64,000 nt of DNA from the NCBI GenBank assembly GCA_017469795.1, contig JAFUFT010000022.1, positions 1 through 64,000 on the forward strand, written 5' to 3'. The position numbers and the translations under genes are program-made. Each line of letters begins with the position of its first letter. Position 1 is the first letter of the stretch. The notes below the pieces were generated by a model that had not been told where the DNA came from, searched no databases, and worked only from the letters and a program-made list of their open reading frames with translations. Shown here in pieces: positions 35,642 to 45,404 of the stretch. The stretch is from Oscillospiraceae bacterium. GTDB taxonomy: Bacteria > Bacillota > Clostridia > Oscillospirales > Oscillospiraceae.

Positions 35642-37426
35642 ATGAAACGAATCCTAGCGGTCATTCTTTCCGTCTGCATCCTATGCGCCATGCTGTCCGC
35701 ATGCGGCGCTTCCGCCACGTCAGAGAACAGCGCGCCAGCGGAGGCTGCAGCCTCGGAACCGGCTGAAGCGTCTTCTGATGAGGAAGCCCCGGCCTTGGCT
35801 GCGGAAGCCCCTGAAGCCCCTGCGGAAGCCCCCGCGGAAGCCCAGGAAGAGCCGGCAGATGTCCCGGCGGAAGATGTGGAGGATCAGGAGGAAGCCGTTG
35901 CCTATACGCCGATTTCCTATCCCCTCGATACCGACGTGAGCTTCAGCTGGTTTATGTCCTATCCGGGCGTCATGGAGATTTTTGTCGAGAGTCCATTCCA
36001 CGACTATGAAGCGTGGAATGAATGGATGCGCCGTACCGGCGTCACCATCGACTGGTATCTGGTCTCCGGCTTTGAAACCACCATTGAACAGTTCAATCTG
36101 ATGCTGGCCAGCGGGGATTATACCGATGTGTTCATGTCGGCGATGGTCTCCTCCGCAACCGTGGATGAGCTGGTGGATCAGGGCATCATTTTTGATCTCA
36201 AGGAGCAGATCCCCGAAAACATGCCCGATTACATGGCCTATATCGACGCCAACGAGGATTTTGCCGCCAGCATTGGCTCGGAATCCGCGGAGGGATACTG
36301 GTGCGGCCTTCACGCATACACGGAGAACACGTATCCGAGTGCCGGCCTGGTGATCCGTAATGACTGGCTTGATGAGGTCAACATGGAGGTTCCGACAACC
36401 TTCGACGCGCTTCACGATGTGCTGACTGCGTTCAAGTCTGAAATTGGCGCAGATGACGCGCTGTGGATCAACTATAACGGTTATATCCCGGACAACGGGC
36501 TGATCTCCGGCTTTGACACCATGGGCGCGGCGGATACAAATTCCTATCCCTTCTATCAAATTGACGGCGAGGTGATGTACGGGGCAACCAATGATGGCTT
36601 CCGCGAGTACATCAAAACGCTCTCGCAGTGGTATTCCGAAGGGCTGGTCTTCCGTGATTTCATGTCCTACACGGATTCCAATACCCAGGCACCCAGCGAC
36701 CTGATCACCAATAACCGCTGCGGCGTGTACGAGCAGACACTGGACAGCTTCCACCAGTATGACGACAGCTCCGACACCTTTGAAATCGTGGCCATGCCCA
36801 ACACCCGTCAGACGGACTCCCAGGTTCTTCATTTCAACGGAGGCCGCGACGGCACCTCTACGGATGTCCTGTGCGTTTCCACTGCCTGTGAAAATGTTGA
36901 AACCGTATTGCAGGCCTTCAACTATGATTTCACCGAGGACGGTTACCTGCTGATGAATTACGGGATTGAAAACGACACCTTCGTGTTTGATGAGAACGGC
37001 GATCCCATGCTGACCGATGTGGTGCTCAAGAGTGAGCTTCCCGATGTCTCCCTGGCCCTTTCCGTCTTCACCGGCACAGATGCCAACGCGTATTCCGGCA
37101 TTAAGGACGACGGCCGCGGCTGGGCGCTCTATGATGAAGCGCAGCAGGCCGCCTGTGAAGTCTGGTCCAACGAGGGCGACGATAAGGCCTATGTCTTCCC
37201 CTCCCTCTGCTCCATGAACCTGGAGGAGAGCGCGGCCTTCAACAGCAAGATCACCGACATCTCCACCTATGTGGCGGAGAAAACTCTGAGCTGGATCGTG
37301 GGCGCGGCGGACGTAGAGGCAGACTGGGACGATTATGTGGCGAATATCGGTGCCATGGGGATCCAGGATTGCATTGACGCCAAGCAGTCGTCGCTGGACC
37401 GTTATTACGAAAACCTGATTTCCTGA
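35642..37426 (+). CDS. Extracellular solute-binding lipoprotein 3
   Basis: 594 aa from ATG 35642 (AAGGAGG upstream; an in-frame ATG 75 nt earlier has no such site). Signal MKRILAVILSVCILCAML and lipobox LSACGA are followed by an Ala/Glu/Pro linker to about residue 80 and an LplA-like domain (LASGDYTDVFMSA; VIRNDWLDEVNMEVPTTFDA). It heads an operon with three SnoaL-like genes, so it may deliver their substrate. The domain resembles lipoproteins 1 and 6. No ABC permease is present. Confidence 0.85.
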   Translation: MKRILAVILSVCILCAMLSACGASATSENSAPAEAAASEPAEASSDEEAPALAAEAPEAPAEAPAEAQEEPADVPAEDVEDQEEAVAYTPISYPLDTDVSFSWFMSYPGVMEIFVESPFHDYEAWNEWMRRTGVTIDWYLVSGFETTIEQFNLMLASGDYTDVFMSAMVSSATVDELVDQGIIFDLKEQIPENMPDYMAYIDANEDFAASIGSESAEGYWCGLHAYTENTYPSAGLVIRNDWLDEVNMEVPTTFDALHDVLTAFKSEIGADDALWINYNGYIPDNGLISGFDTMGAADTNSYPFYQIDGEVMYGATNDGFREYIKTLSQWYSEGLVFRDFMSYTDSNTQAPSDLITNNRCGVYEQTLDSFHQYDDSSDTFEIVAMPNTRQTDSQVLHFNGGRDGTSTDVLCVSTACENVETVLQAFNYDFTEDGYLLMNYGIENDTFVFDENGDPMLTDVVLKSELPDVSLALSVFTGTDANAYSGIKDDGRGWALYDEAQQAACEVWSNEGDDKAYVFPSLCSMNLEESAAFNSKITDISTYVAEKTLSWIVGAADVEADWDDYVANIGAMGIQDCIDAKQSSLDRYYENLIS

Positions 37427-37490
37427 TTTCAAATCCTGTATACTCAGGTGCGGAGGCGTTTATGCGCTTCAAATGATTGGAGATGATTTC

Positions 37491-38231
37491 ATGATAAAAC
37501 AGCAATACTCATCTGAACAGCTTCTGACCCGCTGGGAGGATCGAAGAGCCTGCCAGAACATTGCAGGCAAGTTCTCACACAGCTATGTGATCCATGAGGA
37601 GGAGCTGATCTATGATCGCTTCTGGAGCAAGCGCGACGATGTCTGTCTGGGCTTTAACGAAGGCTGGTACAACGGCGCGGAGGCTGTCAAGGGCTATTAC
37701 GACGCGCTGGGGGAGAAAAAGAAGCTCGCCAGCAAGCTGATCCGGGACCGGTTCCCGGAGGAACTTGCGCAGTACAGCGAGGAGGAGTGCGCCGGCGTTG
37801 GGATCCTCGGGTACAAGCCCGTGGATACCTGCGTTCTGGAAGTGGCCGGAAACGGCGAGACTGCCAAAGGGCTCTGGATTTGCCGGGGCGCCTCGATGGA
37901 GCTGACCTCCTGCGGTTTCGTGCTCAACACGGAGTGGAGCTATCTGGCGATCGACTTTATCAAGGAGGAAGATGGGTGGAAGATCTGGCACATGAAGAAT
38001 GTGTTTGATGTGCTGACACCCATGGGATATGGCTGGGCAGGCGAACCCACCGATTTTACTGAAGCGCCGGAATTCGCGCCCCTGAAGGACTTCAAAATGC
38101 CCGAGCCCAATGTCCCGATGAAGCTGCGGGAGTACTATCATCCTATGCGGGTGTTTTCCCCTTCTCCCATGCCCCCGGAGCCCTACTATGATTTTTCCGA
38201 AACCTTCACCTATGGAATTGAGGAGGTGTAA
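37491..38231 (+). CDS. SnoaL/NTF2-like protein 1
   Basis: 246 aa from ATG 37491 (TTGGAGATG upstream). An NTF2-like cone fold is suggested by an N-terminal helix region with RACQNIAGKFSHSYV, a helix-rich middle, and strands ending with LAIDFIKEEDGWKIWHMKNV, a typical SnoaL_4 C-terminal strand. This is the superfamily of BaiE, the bile acid 7-alpha-dehydratase, and of SnoaL cyclases. A Pro-rich tail of about 60 residues follows. It probably performs dehydration, isomerisation or cyclisation on a polycyclic substrate; the catalytic residues are not clear enough to name. Confidence 0.7.
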   Translation: MIKQQYSSEQLLTRWEDRRACQNIAGKFSHSYVIHEEELIYDRFWSKRDDVCLGFNEGWYNGAEAVKGYYDALGEKKKLASKLIRDRFPEELAQYSEEECAGVGILGYKPVDTCVLEVAGNGETAKGLWICRGASMELTSCGFVLNTEWSYLAIDFIKEEDGWKIWHMKNVFDVLTPMGYGWAGEPTDFTEAPEFAPLKDFKMPEPNVPMKLREYYHPMRVFSPSPMPPEPYYDFSETFTYGIEEV

Positions 38232-38233
38232 CG

Positions 38234-39067
38234 ATGAAAAGGATGAATCAGCAATTCACCAACGACGAGCTGGTCGTTCGCCTGTGGGACAAGGAGAAGA
38301 TCCGGGATCTCATGGCAAGGCACTGCTATTACTACGCAAACGAGTGGCGCCGGAAAGAACTGAACGACCTCTGGGTCCAGCGGTATGACAACCGGAAGAC
38401 CGCCTCTCTCGGCAACAATCTCGGATACTACGAGGGCTGGGAAAACATCTGCAGTTTTTATGTAGGTGAGCGGGAGTCGCAGCGATATGCCCGGCTGAAG
38501 GAATACAGCGACGCGCTGGAAGATGTGGAATACTCCAACCTCAACCTCGGGCTGGGGCAGATGTCCACCCACACGGCCAATACGCATCTGGTGGAGCTCA
38601 GCGACGACGGCCTGACTGCCCAGTATCTTGCCATGGACAGCGGCCAGGTCACCTATGGGCATCCGGACGGCACCGCGGACGAATATTTCATCAGCGGCAC
38701 CATATTGGCGGACCTCATCAAGGAGGGCGATGACTGGAAGATCTGGCACCTCAAGATCCAGCACGACAGCACGTGCTCCGCCAAGCCATCCGGCCGCAAA
38801 GCCACGGTCCGTCCGCCGCGCCCCGACTCGGATGCCGCCAAGGGCGAATCTCCCCCGAATGCCGCGCCGCCCTCCAGACCAAAGCCGAAATATATCGGCC
38901 CGGACCCGGTCGTCGAGGAGTTCGGCACGCCCACCACGCCTATGGAGGCCTATCTCCCGAAATTCGGCTGGGCCTTTCTGCCCGACCAGATGCCGGTTCC
39001 CTACGAGTATTTTGACAGCCGGAAGGGGTTCGGTCCGGATGGTCAACAGGAATATGTGGTTTACTAA
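38234..39067 (+). CDS. SnoaL/NTF2-like protein 2 with Pro-rich insert
   Basis: 277 aa. The N-terminal domain (RDLMARHCYYYANEWRRKEL; ILADLIKEGDDWKIWHLKIQ) is the same NTF2-like type as its neighbour. Residues about 180-220 are a low-complexity Pro/Ser/Lys tract (RPPRPDSDAAKGESPPNAAP). GAGGAGGTG lies 6 nt before ATG 38234, 2 nt past the previous stop. It is probably a paralogous subunit or a separate enzyme of the same pathway, again of unproven reaction. Confidence 0.7.
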   Translation: MKRMNQQFTNDELVVRLWDKEKIRDLMARHCYYYANEWRRKELNDLWVQRYDNRKTASLGNNLGYYEGWENICSFYVGERESQRYARLKEYSDALEDVEYSNLNLGLGQMSTHTANTHLVELSDDGLTAQYLAMDSGQVTYGHPDGTADEYFISGTILADLIKEGDDWKIWHLKIQHDSTCSAKPSGRKATVRPPRPDSDAAKGESPPNAAPPSRPKPKYIGPDPVVEEFGTPTTPMEAYLPKFGWAFLPDQMPVPYEYFDSRKGFGPDGQQEYVVY

Positions 39068-39082
39068 AGGAGGTGCACCTGT

Positions 39083-39829
39083 ATGCTTACTTTTGAACAG
39101 CGTTTGCACAACGCGCTCGGCAGTCAGGAAATCGAAAACATCAAAGCACGGCACGCCCTTTGGCACGGCATGGGATATTCCAAAGAGGAATGGGATACCA
39201 TCTGGTACAAAGGCGGTGATACCACCTGGGGACATTTTTTCGGCCGCATGGTCGGCTGGGAGGAGGTCTGGTCCGGGAGCGTCATCGATTCTGATGAGGA
39301 CCAGTATAAGCGGTTTACCCCGAAATGCCGGGAGGATATGTCCTTCTCACACTTCAACCTTCGTTCCACCGGCAGCTGCGGTTGCCACAACCTCGCATCT
39401 CCTGTGATCGAGGTGGCCGAGGATGGGAAAAGCGCCAGGGCCTGCTATCTGACACCGGGTCAGCTCTGCCAGGGCGGCGAATTCACCCTGCACAGCGGCT
39501 GTACGTTCTTCTATGAGAGATACGGCTCCGATTTTGTCTACGATGAAAAAACGGATCGCTGGCTATATTTCCATGAGCAGGTCTGCCCCGACATGATGGG
39601 GTCCTGCAACGACGGCAACTACGGCCAGACCCTATGGGAGGCGGCACAGCAGGGAGTCTTCTTCCGCGGCGGCGGTATGGCTCCCAATAACATCACGGAG
39701 AAAGGTCCTCTGCACCATGACCTGTGCCCGGTTCAGCTGCCTCAGAACACCGCGAAATGGCCGGAGCCCTATCGGACCCTGGATAACGACAACACCTATT
39801 CCCCCAACCATAACGATCCGAGCAAGTAA
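39083..39829 (+). CDS. SnoaL/NTF2-like protein 3 (divergent)
   Basis: 248 aa. It carries an NTF2-like pattern (IENIKARHALWHGMGYSKEE; FVYDEKTDRWLYFHEQVCPD) but more cysteines than its neighbours (GSCGCHN, CYLTPGQLC, SGC) and a long C-terminal tail. An AAAGGAGG site precedes it, 15 nt after the previous stop. It is the third member of the operon, so it probably works with the other two. A fusion or heteromer partner is possible; there is no signal peptide. It ends before a bidirectional terminator. Confidence 0.6.
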   Translation: MLTFEQRLHNALGSQEIENIKARHALWHGMGYSKEEWDTIWYKGGDTTWGHFFGRMVGWEEVWSGSVIDSDEDQYKRFTPKCREDMSFSHFNLRSTGSCGCHNLASPVIEVAEDGKSARACYLTPGQLCQGGEFTLHSGCTFFYERYGSDFVYDEKTDRWLYFHEQVCPDMMGSCNDGNYGQTLWEAAQQGVFFRGGGMAPNNITEKGPLHHDLCPVQLPQNTAKWPEPYRTLDNDNTYSPNHNDPSK

Positions 39830-39840
39830 TGCATGCTACG

Positions 39841-39879
39841 AAAAAGTGCCGGCTTTCCACTGGAAAACCGGCACCTTTT
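39841..39879. terminator. Bidirectional terminator
   Basis: TGCCGG/CCGGCA stem extended by A/T pairs, with AAAAA on the left and TTTT on the right. It lies between the convergent SnoaL operon and dehydrogenase gene. Confidence 0.85.
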
Positions 39880-39893
39880 CAATATCCTTAGGA

Positions 39894-40955
39894 TCAACCC
39901 TCCTGTAGCGTCACCGAGACCCGGTACTTGTTACCGTCTGCAGCGGCAAAAGCCTCCTGGATGCGGCTCAGCGGATAGCGCACGGGATCGATCAACGCCT
40001 TCACATTAACCAAGCGGTTGTTGATGAGCTTTGCTGCAATCGCGTAGTCCGCCTGCGTGGCGTTCATGGAGCCCAGCAGTTGGAGCCGGCGGTAGTGGAT
40101 GGAGTTGGGGCTGACATGTAGCTCCGGCTCCGGATGGCCGGAGGCGAAGAACATGATCTTTCCGTCCTTGTTCTTCACCATTTTGAGGGCCTGGTCATAG
40201 GCCACGGTCAGGCCGACAGCTACTATAATGGAGTCCGCGCCCTTACCGTCGGTCATCTCCAGGGTTTTCTCAACAGGATCGCTGTTCTTACTGTCAATGA
40301 CCTCCAGACCCAGCTCCTTGGCTTTCTCCAGCTTGTGGGGCTGCAGCTCCGAGACGATGACCCGGGCGCCGTAGGCTCGCGCCACCTGGGCGTTGACCAA
40401 TCCCATGGTGCCGCCGCCGATGACCACCACCGTCTCCCCGGGATGGACGGCCAGCGTCTCCACCGCATGGGTTGCCGTGGCCACGGGCTCCAGGAACCCC
40501 GCCTCCGCCGGATCCAGCGTCGGGTCCATTTTATAGCAGGCACGGGCATGGATCCTGGCGTAGTTGGCAAAGCCGAACTGTCCGCCCCGATAGCCGTCCT
40601 CTGTGGTGGCGGCAATGCCAAGGGTGTTCTCGCAGTTGTAATAATCGCCCACCGCGCAGGCCCGGCACTGGCCGCAGCCTGTGGTGCTGTGGGCCACGAA
40701 ATCGCCAACATGGATGCTCTTGACCTCGGGACCCACCGCCACAACGACGCCGGAGCCCTCATGACCGCCCGCCATGGGATAGCCCTGGTGCTCCCGATGG
40801 CCTTGCCACTGGGTATAGTCCGTAGTGCAGATATTGCAGGCAAGCTGTTTAATGACCACATCACATTCGCCAATGGGCCCCAGGGGCCGCTCCCGGACCT
40901 CTGCCTTGCCCTTTTCCACCAGGCAGGCAAACTTCATCGTATCGTATTCCGCCAT
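39894..40955 (-). CDS. Zinc-dependent medium-chain dehydrogenase 2
   Basis: 353 aa from ATG 40955 (AAAGGAG upstream; an earlier frame start lies inside the aldolase gene). Catalytic zinc: ACNICTTDYT and GGHEGSG. Structural zinc: GCGQCRACAVGDYYNC. Rossmann: VVVIGGGTMGLVNA. It is a paralogue of the enzyme at 22600 and probably oxidises a secondary alcohol of a sugar or polyol with NAD(P)+. It lies in an operon with ene-reductase 3, an MFS transporter and a class II aldolase (45103-39894), 13 nt after the aldolase. The precise substrate is unknown. Confidence 0.88.
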   Translation of the reverse strand: MAEYDTMKFACLVEKGKAEVRERPLGPIGECDVVIKQLACNICTTDYTQWQGHREHQGYPMAGGHEGSGVVVAVGPEVKSIHVGDFVAHSTTGCGQCRACAVGDYYNCENTLGIAATTEDGYRGGQFGFANYARIHARACYKMDPTLDPAEAGFLEPVATATHAVETLAVHPGETVVVIGGGTMGLVNAQVARAYGARVIVSELQPHKLEKAKELGLEVIDSKNSDPVEKTLEMTDGKGADSIIVAVGLTVAYDQALKMVKNKDGKIMFFASGHPEPELHVSPNSIHYRRLQLLGSMNATQADYAIAAKLINNRLVNVKALIDPVRYPLSRIQEAFAAADGNKYRVSVTLQEG

Positions 40956-40968
40956 TGATATGCTCCTT

Positions 40969-41826
40969 TCACGCCTTGCCTTCGCTGCCGAAGACGCCCA
41001 CATAGTGGATCAGCATTTCCTTGTACGCGGCCTTCATGGCCTTTTCCGCGCCGGGAATGTCCGAGCGCTTTTTGGAAAGTCCGGGCTTGTTGGCTTCCAG
41101 CCACGCCGTCATGCCGTCGGTACCGGCATAGTTCAGGTCTGTGGCGATGTTGACCTTCTGGATGCCGGCTTTGACGGCTTTGCTCAGGTTTTCGTCTCCG
41201 GTACCGGAGCCGCCGTGGAGTACAAGGGGAATGGTCAGCAGTTCTGAGAGTTCCCCGAGCAGCTGAAAATCAATGTAAGGATTGAAATTCTTATAGGCCC
41301 CGTGGGAGGTGCCCACGGCCACCGCCAGACAGTCTACCCCGGTGCGATCCACAAACTCCTGTGCCTGATCCTTGTTCGTCAGGTTGGCCATGCGCTCGTC
41401 ATCCGTGTCCTCGTCAGCCTTGCCCACATGGCCCAGCTCCGCCTCCACGGTGATGCCCACGGCGTGGGCGATCTTCACGATCTCTGCGCTCTCCCGGATG
41501 TTAGTTTCGAAGTCCTCTGAGGAGCGGTCGATCATCACGGAGGAGAAGCCCGCATGGATGGCGGTAATGATCTGCTCAAAGGGGCCGCCGTGGTCCAGGT
41601 TGATAGCGATCTTCGCGTCGGGATAGCGCTTCTCATAGAACTTCCCCAGATAGCCCACGGCCTCCAGGTCCCGGCTCCCGGGCACGCCCATGATCAGGGG
41701 CGTTTTCAGTTCATGGGCCACCTCAAAGATGGTCTCCATATTGCACAGGGAGAAGATGTTTGGCGCGGGAACGGCGTAGCCGCCCTCCTTCGCCGCACGC
41801 AGCAGTTCGATCATTGGCGTAATCAT
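40969..41826 (-). CDS. Class II fructose-bisphosphate aldolase-type enzyme
   Basis: 285 aa with intact active-site blocks: INLDHGGPFE, VEAELGHVGKADED, AVAVGTSHGAYK, LHGGSGTGDEN and KVNIATDLN. These carry the zinc ligands and catalytic Asp of class II FBP/tagatose-BP aldolases, so cleavage of a ketose phosphate to dihydroxyacetone phosphate plus an aldehyde is likely. It differs from the enzyme at 19855 in having the canonical LDHG. The operon with a dehydrogenase and an MFS transporter suggests a sugar-side branch. A different phosphorylated ketose is possible. Confidence 0.88.
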   Translation of the reverse strand: MITPMIELLRAAKEGGYAVPAPNIFSLCNMETIFEVAHELKTPLIMGVPGSRDLEAVGYLGKFYEKRYPDAKIAINLDHGGPFEQIITAIHAGFSSVMIDRSSEDFETNIRESAEIVKIAHAVGITVEAELGHVGKADEDTDDERMANLTNKDQAQEFVDRTGVDCLAVAVGTSHGAYKNFNPYIDFQLLGELSELLTIPLVLHGGSGTGDENLSKAVKAGIQKVNIATDLNYAGTDGMTAWLEANKPGLSKKRSDIPGAEKAMKAAYKEMLIHYVGVFGSEGKA

Positions 41827-41841
41827 ATCTATCGCATCCTT

Positions 41842-43023
41842 TCATTGGTGTATGGATTGTATTTCCTGTTTCCGAACGGCTCCCAGCATGGCACAGGCGA
41901 CCGCGATGCAGATCCCGCAGCCGATCGCGCCCAGCAGAAAAGCCGGTTTTCCCACGCCGTTGCCTCCGAAGATGCGCTTTGCAAGCGGCGGAATGATCGT
42001 ACCCTGGAGCATGGCCCCCAGGTTCATGGCTGCCATCACCAGAGAGAAGCACAGGGTGGATGTGGTCTTGCTGGCCTTTCCCACCAGCATCAGCAGCGCC
42101 GGATTGGTCAGTCCCAGACCGAAGCCCAGCAGCAGTACGCAGATCACCACCATCCACAGCCCCCGGGCGGTGCCGCCCAGCAGCAGCCCGGCAGTGCTGC
42201 AGATGATCCCAATCAGGAAGGTGGCGCCGCCGCAGCGGGTAAGGATCCGGTCATAGGCCCATGCACCCACCGCCGCGCCCACGGTACACAGGGAAGTGAC
42301 GATCCCGCTGGCCACTGAGGTGCCGAAGCTGTTGTCCTCGATCAGATAGGACAGATTGCTGTTGTTGACGGATATGCAGAAGGAGTAGAAAAAACCGATC
42401 AGAATCGCCGGGATCAGAATCGGCGGGAAACCGGTATCCCCCGTCTGGTCAGGTCCCTCCTGCACGGCAGCAGGCGCTGTTTCCGGGACCAGAGCGCAGA
42501 AGATCACCAGGACCACCCCGCCGCTGAGATACAGCAGGAAGGTATGGTGCCAGCTGACGGCGCACAGCATCCCGGCAAAAAGCGTATAGAAAATGCTTCC
42601 GATACTTTTCAGGGAATACTGCATCCCCACCACATGGTCGTAGTCCGCCGTGCCGAAGAACATGTCCGAGGCGATGCCCAGAGAGGCGGGCACCAGCAGG
42701 CCGTAGCCCACTCCGTAGACGCAGCGGGAGACCAGAAGGACCCAGAGATGCTCCGTGAAAAACCCTGTAACGCCGCCTGCGGAGAACAGGATCAGGCTCA
42801 GAATGATCAGTTTTTTCTTGGAAAACCGCTGGGCAATGGCTCCGCCGAAGATCACAAAGGGGACGCTCATAAGCTGGGGCAGCAGCAGGACCATCTGAAC
42901 CGTCACAGCGGAGGCTTCCGGAAAGGCCGCCGAGATGGAGGCCATGGCCGGTGAGATGGCGTTGGTGGCCAGCAGAATAAAGCCCAGCAAATAGATCCCA
43001 AGCTTTGCACGATTCTGATTCAA
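41842..43023 (-). CDS. MFS transporter 2
   Basis: 393 aa with 12 predicted transmembrane helices and a short hydrophilic loop after helix 6. The family is that of small-molecule MFS carriers (RFSKKKLIILSLILFSAGG in loop 2-3). It lies 16 nt after ene-reductase 3 and 15 nt before the aldolase. It probably transports the substrate or a reduced product of this operon; direction is unknown. It is not close to the MFS at 32749. Confidence 0.85.
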   Translation of the reverse strand: MNQNRAKLGIYLLGFILLATNAISPAMASISAAFPEASAVTVQMVLLLPQLMSVPFVIFGGAIAQRFSKKKLIILSLILFSAGGVTGFFTEHLWVLLVSRCVYGVGYGLLVPASLGIASDMFFGTADYDHVVGMQYSLKSIGSIFYTLFAGMLCAVSWHHTFLLYLSGGVVLVIFCALVPETAPAAVQEGPDQTGDTGFPPILIPAILIGFFYSFCISVNNSNLSYLIEDNSFGTSVASGIVTSLCTVGAAVGAWAYDRILTRCGGATFLIGIICSTAGLLLGGTARGLWMVVICVLLLGFGLGLTNPALLMLVGKASKTTSTLCFSLVMAAMNLGAMLQGTIIPPLAKRIFGGNGVGKPAFLLGAIGCGICIAVACAMLGAVRKQEIQSIHQ

Positions 43024-43039
43024 CGCAGCTCCCTCCGAT

Positions 43040-45103
43040 TCACAGCAGATTCACCTTGCCAAAGGCGCTGACGTTGCCCCGCTGCAGGTCTCCGCCTGTG
43101 TTCTCTACGTCGCCCGCCAGATAGATCTCCGGCGCGCATCCGGCGTACCGGAACGCCGCCTCGGTACAGTGGCGGTATCCGCCGTTGACGATCACGGTGT
43201 CGCATTGAATCGTCTCCTCTGTGCCGTCCGACGAACAATAGGTCACGGAGTCCGGCGTCACCGCCAGAGTCTTTGCGTTCAGGATGGTCTTTACCCCGTA
43301 GTACTCCCAGAGAGATACCATGCCGCCATAGCCCTTTTCCGGATCGATCTTCATAAAGGTCTCGTTGAATCCGTCATGTGGGTTCCGGGAATCTTTGGCC
43401 ACGCCGTCCTGCCGGGTAATCACTGTGACCTGATGCCCCTGCTGGGCCACATAGACCGCAGTTTCCATGGCCACGGAGGAACCGCCCACCATGACCACAC
43501 GCTCGCCCAGTTCCTCCAGAAGTATGCGGCTTTCGTAGATGTCCTCGCTGGTGAGGACCTTTGGGTCATCCGCGCCGGGGATCGGCGGCTTTTTCTCCAC
43601 CGAGCCGGTGCAGGCGATGATGGCGTCATACTTCTCCGCAAGGAGCGCCTCCCGGGTGGGTTCGCAGTTCATTTTCACAGTGATGCCCTTGGCCTTGAGT
43701 TCTTCAACCAGCCACAGGCGGTACCGGCGGATGGTCCATTTGAAGTCATACAGGTCGGCGTATTTGGCCTTTCCGCCCAGATAGCCGGTCTTTTCGTACA
43801 GGGTCACCTCATGGCCCTTCACGGCGGCCATGACCGCTGCCCGCATTCCGATGAGGCCGCCGCCGATGACCGCCACCTTTTTCTTCCGTTTCGGCGAGAT
43901 CTGCGGGCCGAAGGCGTAGTCCAGCCGGTGGGTAATGCCGGAGGTGGGATTCACGGAGCAGTAGGGCAGGTCCAGGGAGAAGAACATCCCGTGGCACCGG
44001 TTGCACTGGATACAGGGTGTGGGCTTTTCGCCGGCGACGAGCTTCCGGACAAACTCCGGCTCTGCGATCAGCTCCCTGCCCACGGAGATCAGGTCGCAGT
44101 CTCCTGCCCGCAGGGCAGCCTCCATCTCCTCCGCTTCAATGAATCCGCCGTTGGCGGCCAGCGGGATCTTCACGCCCGCGGCCTTGGCGGCCCGGCAGAA
44201 GGTCAGGCTCTGGTGATCGTGCTCCACGGAATCATAGCTGGTGGGATGGTAGTGGGTCATATTCTCATTGCGGACCTGAATCACATCGGCAACATCCTCC
44301 ATCAGCTTCGCAAAGGTGATGAATTCGTCCAAGGTGTAGCCGTGAGGCTGGGCTCCCAGCTCCCCGTAGGTCTGGCAGCCCGGCATGGCGATCTCCACAA
44401 TAAAGTCCCTGCCCAGCTCTGTCTTGATGGCTGAGAGCAGCTCATGGGTGAACCGGGCCCGGTTTTCAATGGGTCCGCCGTACTCGTCCTCCCGGAGATT
44501 GACGGAGGCGTCAATGTAGCGGTCCCCCCGGATGCTCATGCCGTCAAACCCTGCGTACTGGTATTTCTTCAGCAGCGCGACGATCCCGCCGATTACCTCC
44601 GGAAACCGCTCCTTGGGACAGATCCGGGATTTCATTTCTTCCAGGGTGGGAACCGGACGGGGCGGCATCCCGGGCGGGCCGGGCTTTTTGAATTCCTCCA
44701 GTGTGGGGAACAGCGCCGAAGCATCTCCGCCGTGGAGGGACATGCCGTCCGGGAAGGCCTGTTCGATTTTCACCAGAATCTTGGAGCCGGTCATGTGGAC
44801 CATTTCCGCCAGCTGTCCGATGTAGTTCCAGGTCTGGGGGTTGCTGTAGTCAAAGCCTGCGCGGCTGTCGCCGGGACCATGGTGCTTGGCGCCGCCGCCG
44901 TAGGTGTCGTAGTGCCGATAGCTGAACATGGCGGCACCGCTGGCGCACAGCTCCAGACAGTCGGAAAACTGCGGGTCTGCCGGCCATGTCTCCGGCCCCT
45001 GGCTGTGCCCGCGCACCACGTTGGGCGAGATGATTCGGTTTTTCAGCGATACGTTTTCTGTCAGCATAAAGGGAGAGAGCAGCGTTTCAAAGGGATAAGA
45101 CAT
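43040..45103 (-). CDS. BaiCD/FadH-type ene-reductase 3
   Basis: 687 aa. It has an OYE barrel (NLREDEYGGPIENRARFTHE), Fe-S cysteines in CIQCNRCHGMFFSLDLPYC (x2-x2-x11), FAD motif VAVIGGGLIGMRAA and NAD(P) motif VVMVGGSSVAMETA. A Pro-rich loop (KKPGPPGMPPRPVPT, about 137-151) replaces a shorter loop of other family members. It opens the operon 45103-39894 and diverges from ene-reductase 4 across a 300-bp promoter region with GTAC operators. It probably reduces a conjugated C=C bond using NAD(P)H. Confidence 0.87.
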   Translation of the reverse strand: MSYPFETLLSPFMLTENVSLKNRIISPNVVRGHSQGPETWPADPQFSDCLELCASGAAMFSYRHYDTYGGGAKHHGPGDSRAGFDYSNPQTWNYIGQLAEMVHMTGSKILVKIEQAFPDGMSLHGGDASALFPTLEEFKKPGPPGMPPRPVPTLEEMKSRICPKERFPEVIGGIVALLKKYQYAGFDGMSIRGDRYIDASVNLREDEYGGPIENRARFTHELLSAIKTELGRDFIVEIAMPGCQTYGELGAQPHGYTLDEFITFAKLMEDVADVIQVRNENMTHYHPTSYDSVEHDHQSLTFCRAAKAAGVKIPLAANGGFIEAEEMEAALRAGDCDLISVGRELIAEPEFVRKLVAGEKPTPCIQCNRCHGMFFSLDLPYCSVNPTSGITHRLDYAFGPQISPKRKKKVAVIGGGLIGMRAAVMAAVKGHEVTLYEKTGYLGGKAKYADLYDFKWTIRRYRLWLVEELKAKGITVKMNCEPTREALLAEKYDAIIACTGSVEKKPPIPGADDPKVLTSEDIYESRILLEELGERVVMVGGSSVAMETAVYVAQQGHQVTVITRQDGVAKDSRNPHDGFNETFMKIDPEKGYGGMVSLWEYYGVKTILNAKTLAVTPDSVTYCSSDGTEETIQCDTVIVNGGYRHCTEAAFRYAGCAPEIYLAGDVENTGGDLQRGNVSAFGKVNLL

Positions 45104-45228
45104 TCCCGCACATCCTTTCTCTGCTTATTGATTCCATTATAAGTGCCGCTTTGCTTGATTTCCAACAGGATGTATTTGCCCGTGCACAACCGTTTGCTTG
45201 TACTATCCAGGGCTTCTGAGGATTATTA

Positions 45229-45276
45229 ATGTACCTTAATTTTATTCTTGACATCAGATTCAGAGTGTGGTAATGT
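45229..45276 (+). promoter_or_regulatory. Promoter region between ene-reductases 3 and 4
   Basis: TTGACA (45248-45253), 17-nt spacer, TAATGT (45271-45276), with an operator AATGTACCTTAATT (core 45231-45234) just upstream of the -35. A second GTAC site, ATGGTACCTGATAAG (core 45357-45360), lies in the leader. The rest of 45104-45404 is AT-rich with no gene. Confidence 0.7.
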
Positions 45277-45404
45277 GGATATGGAGTTCATATGTTACGG
45301 TATGGAATGCTTGGAACGGATGCGATTCGGGCCGTTTTTATTGCCTATATAATATGGTACCTGATAAGTATCTTGAAGTTCCAACCACAAAAGGAGGTCC
45401 TATT

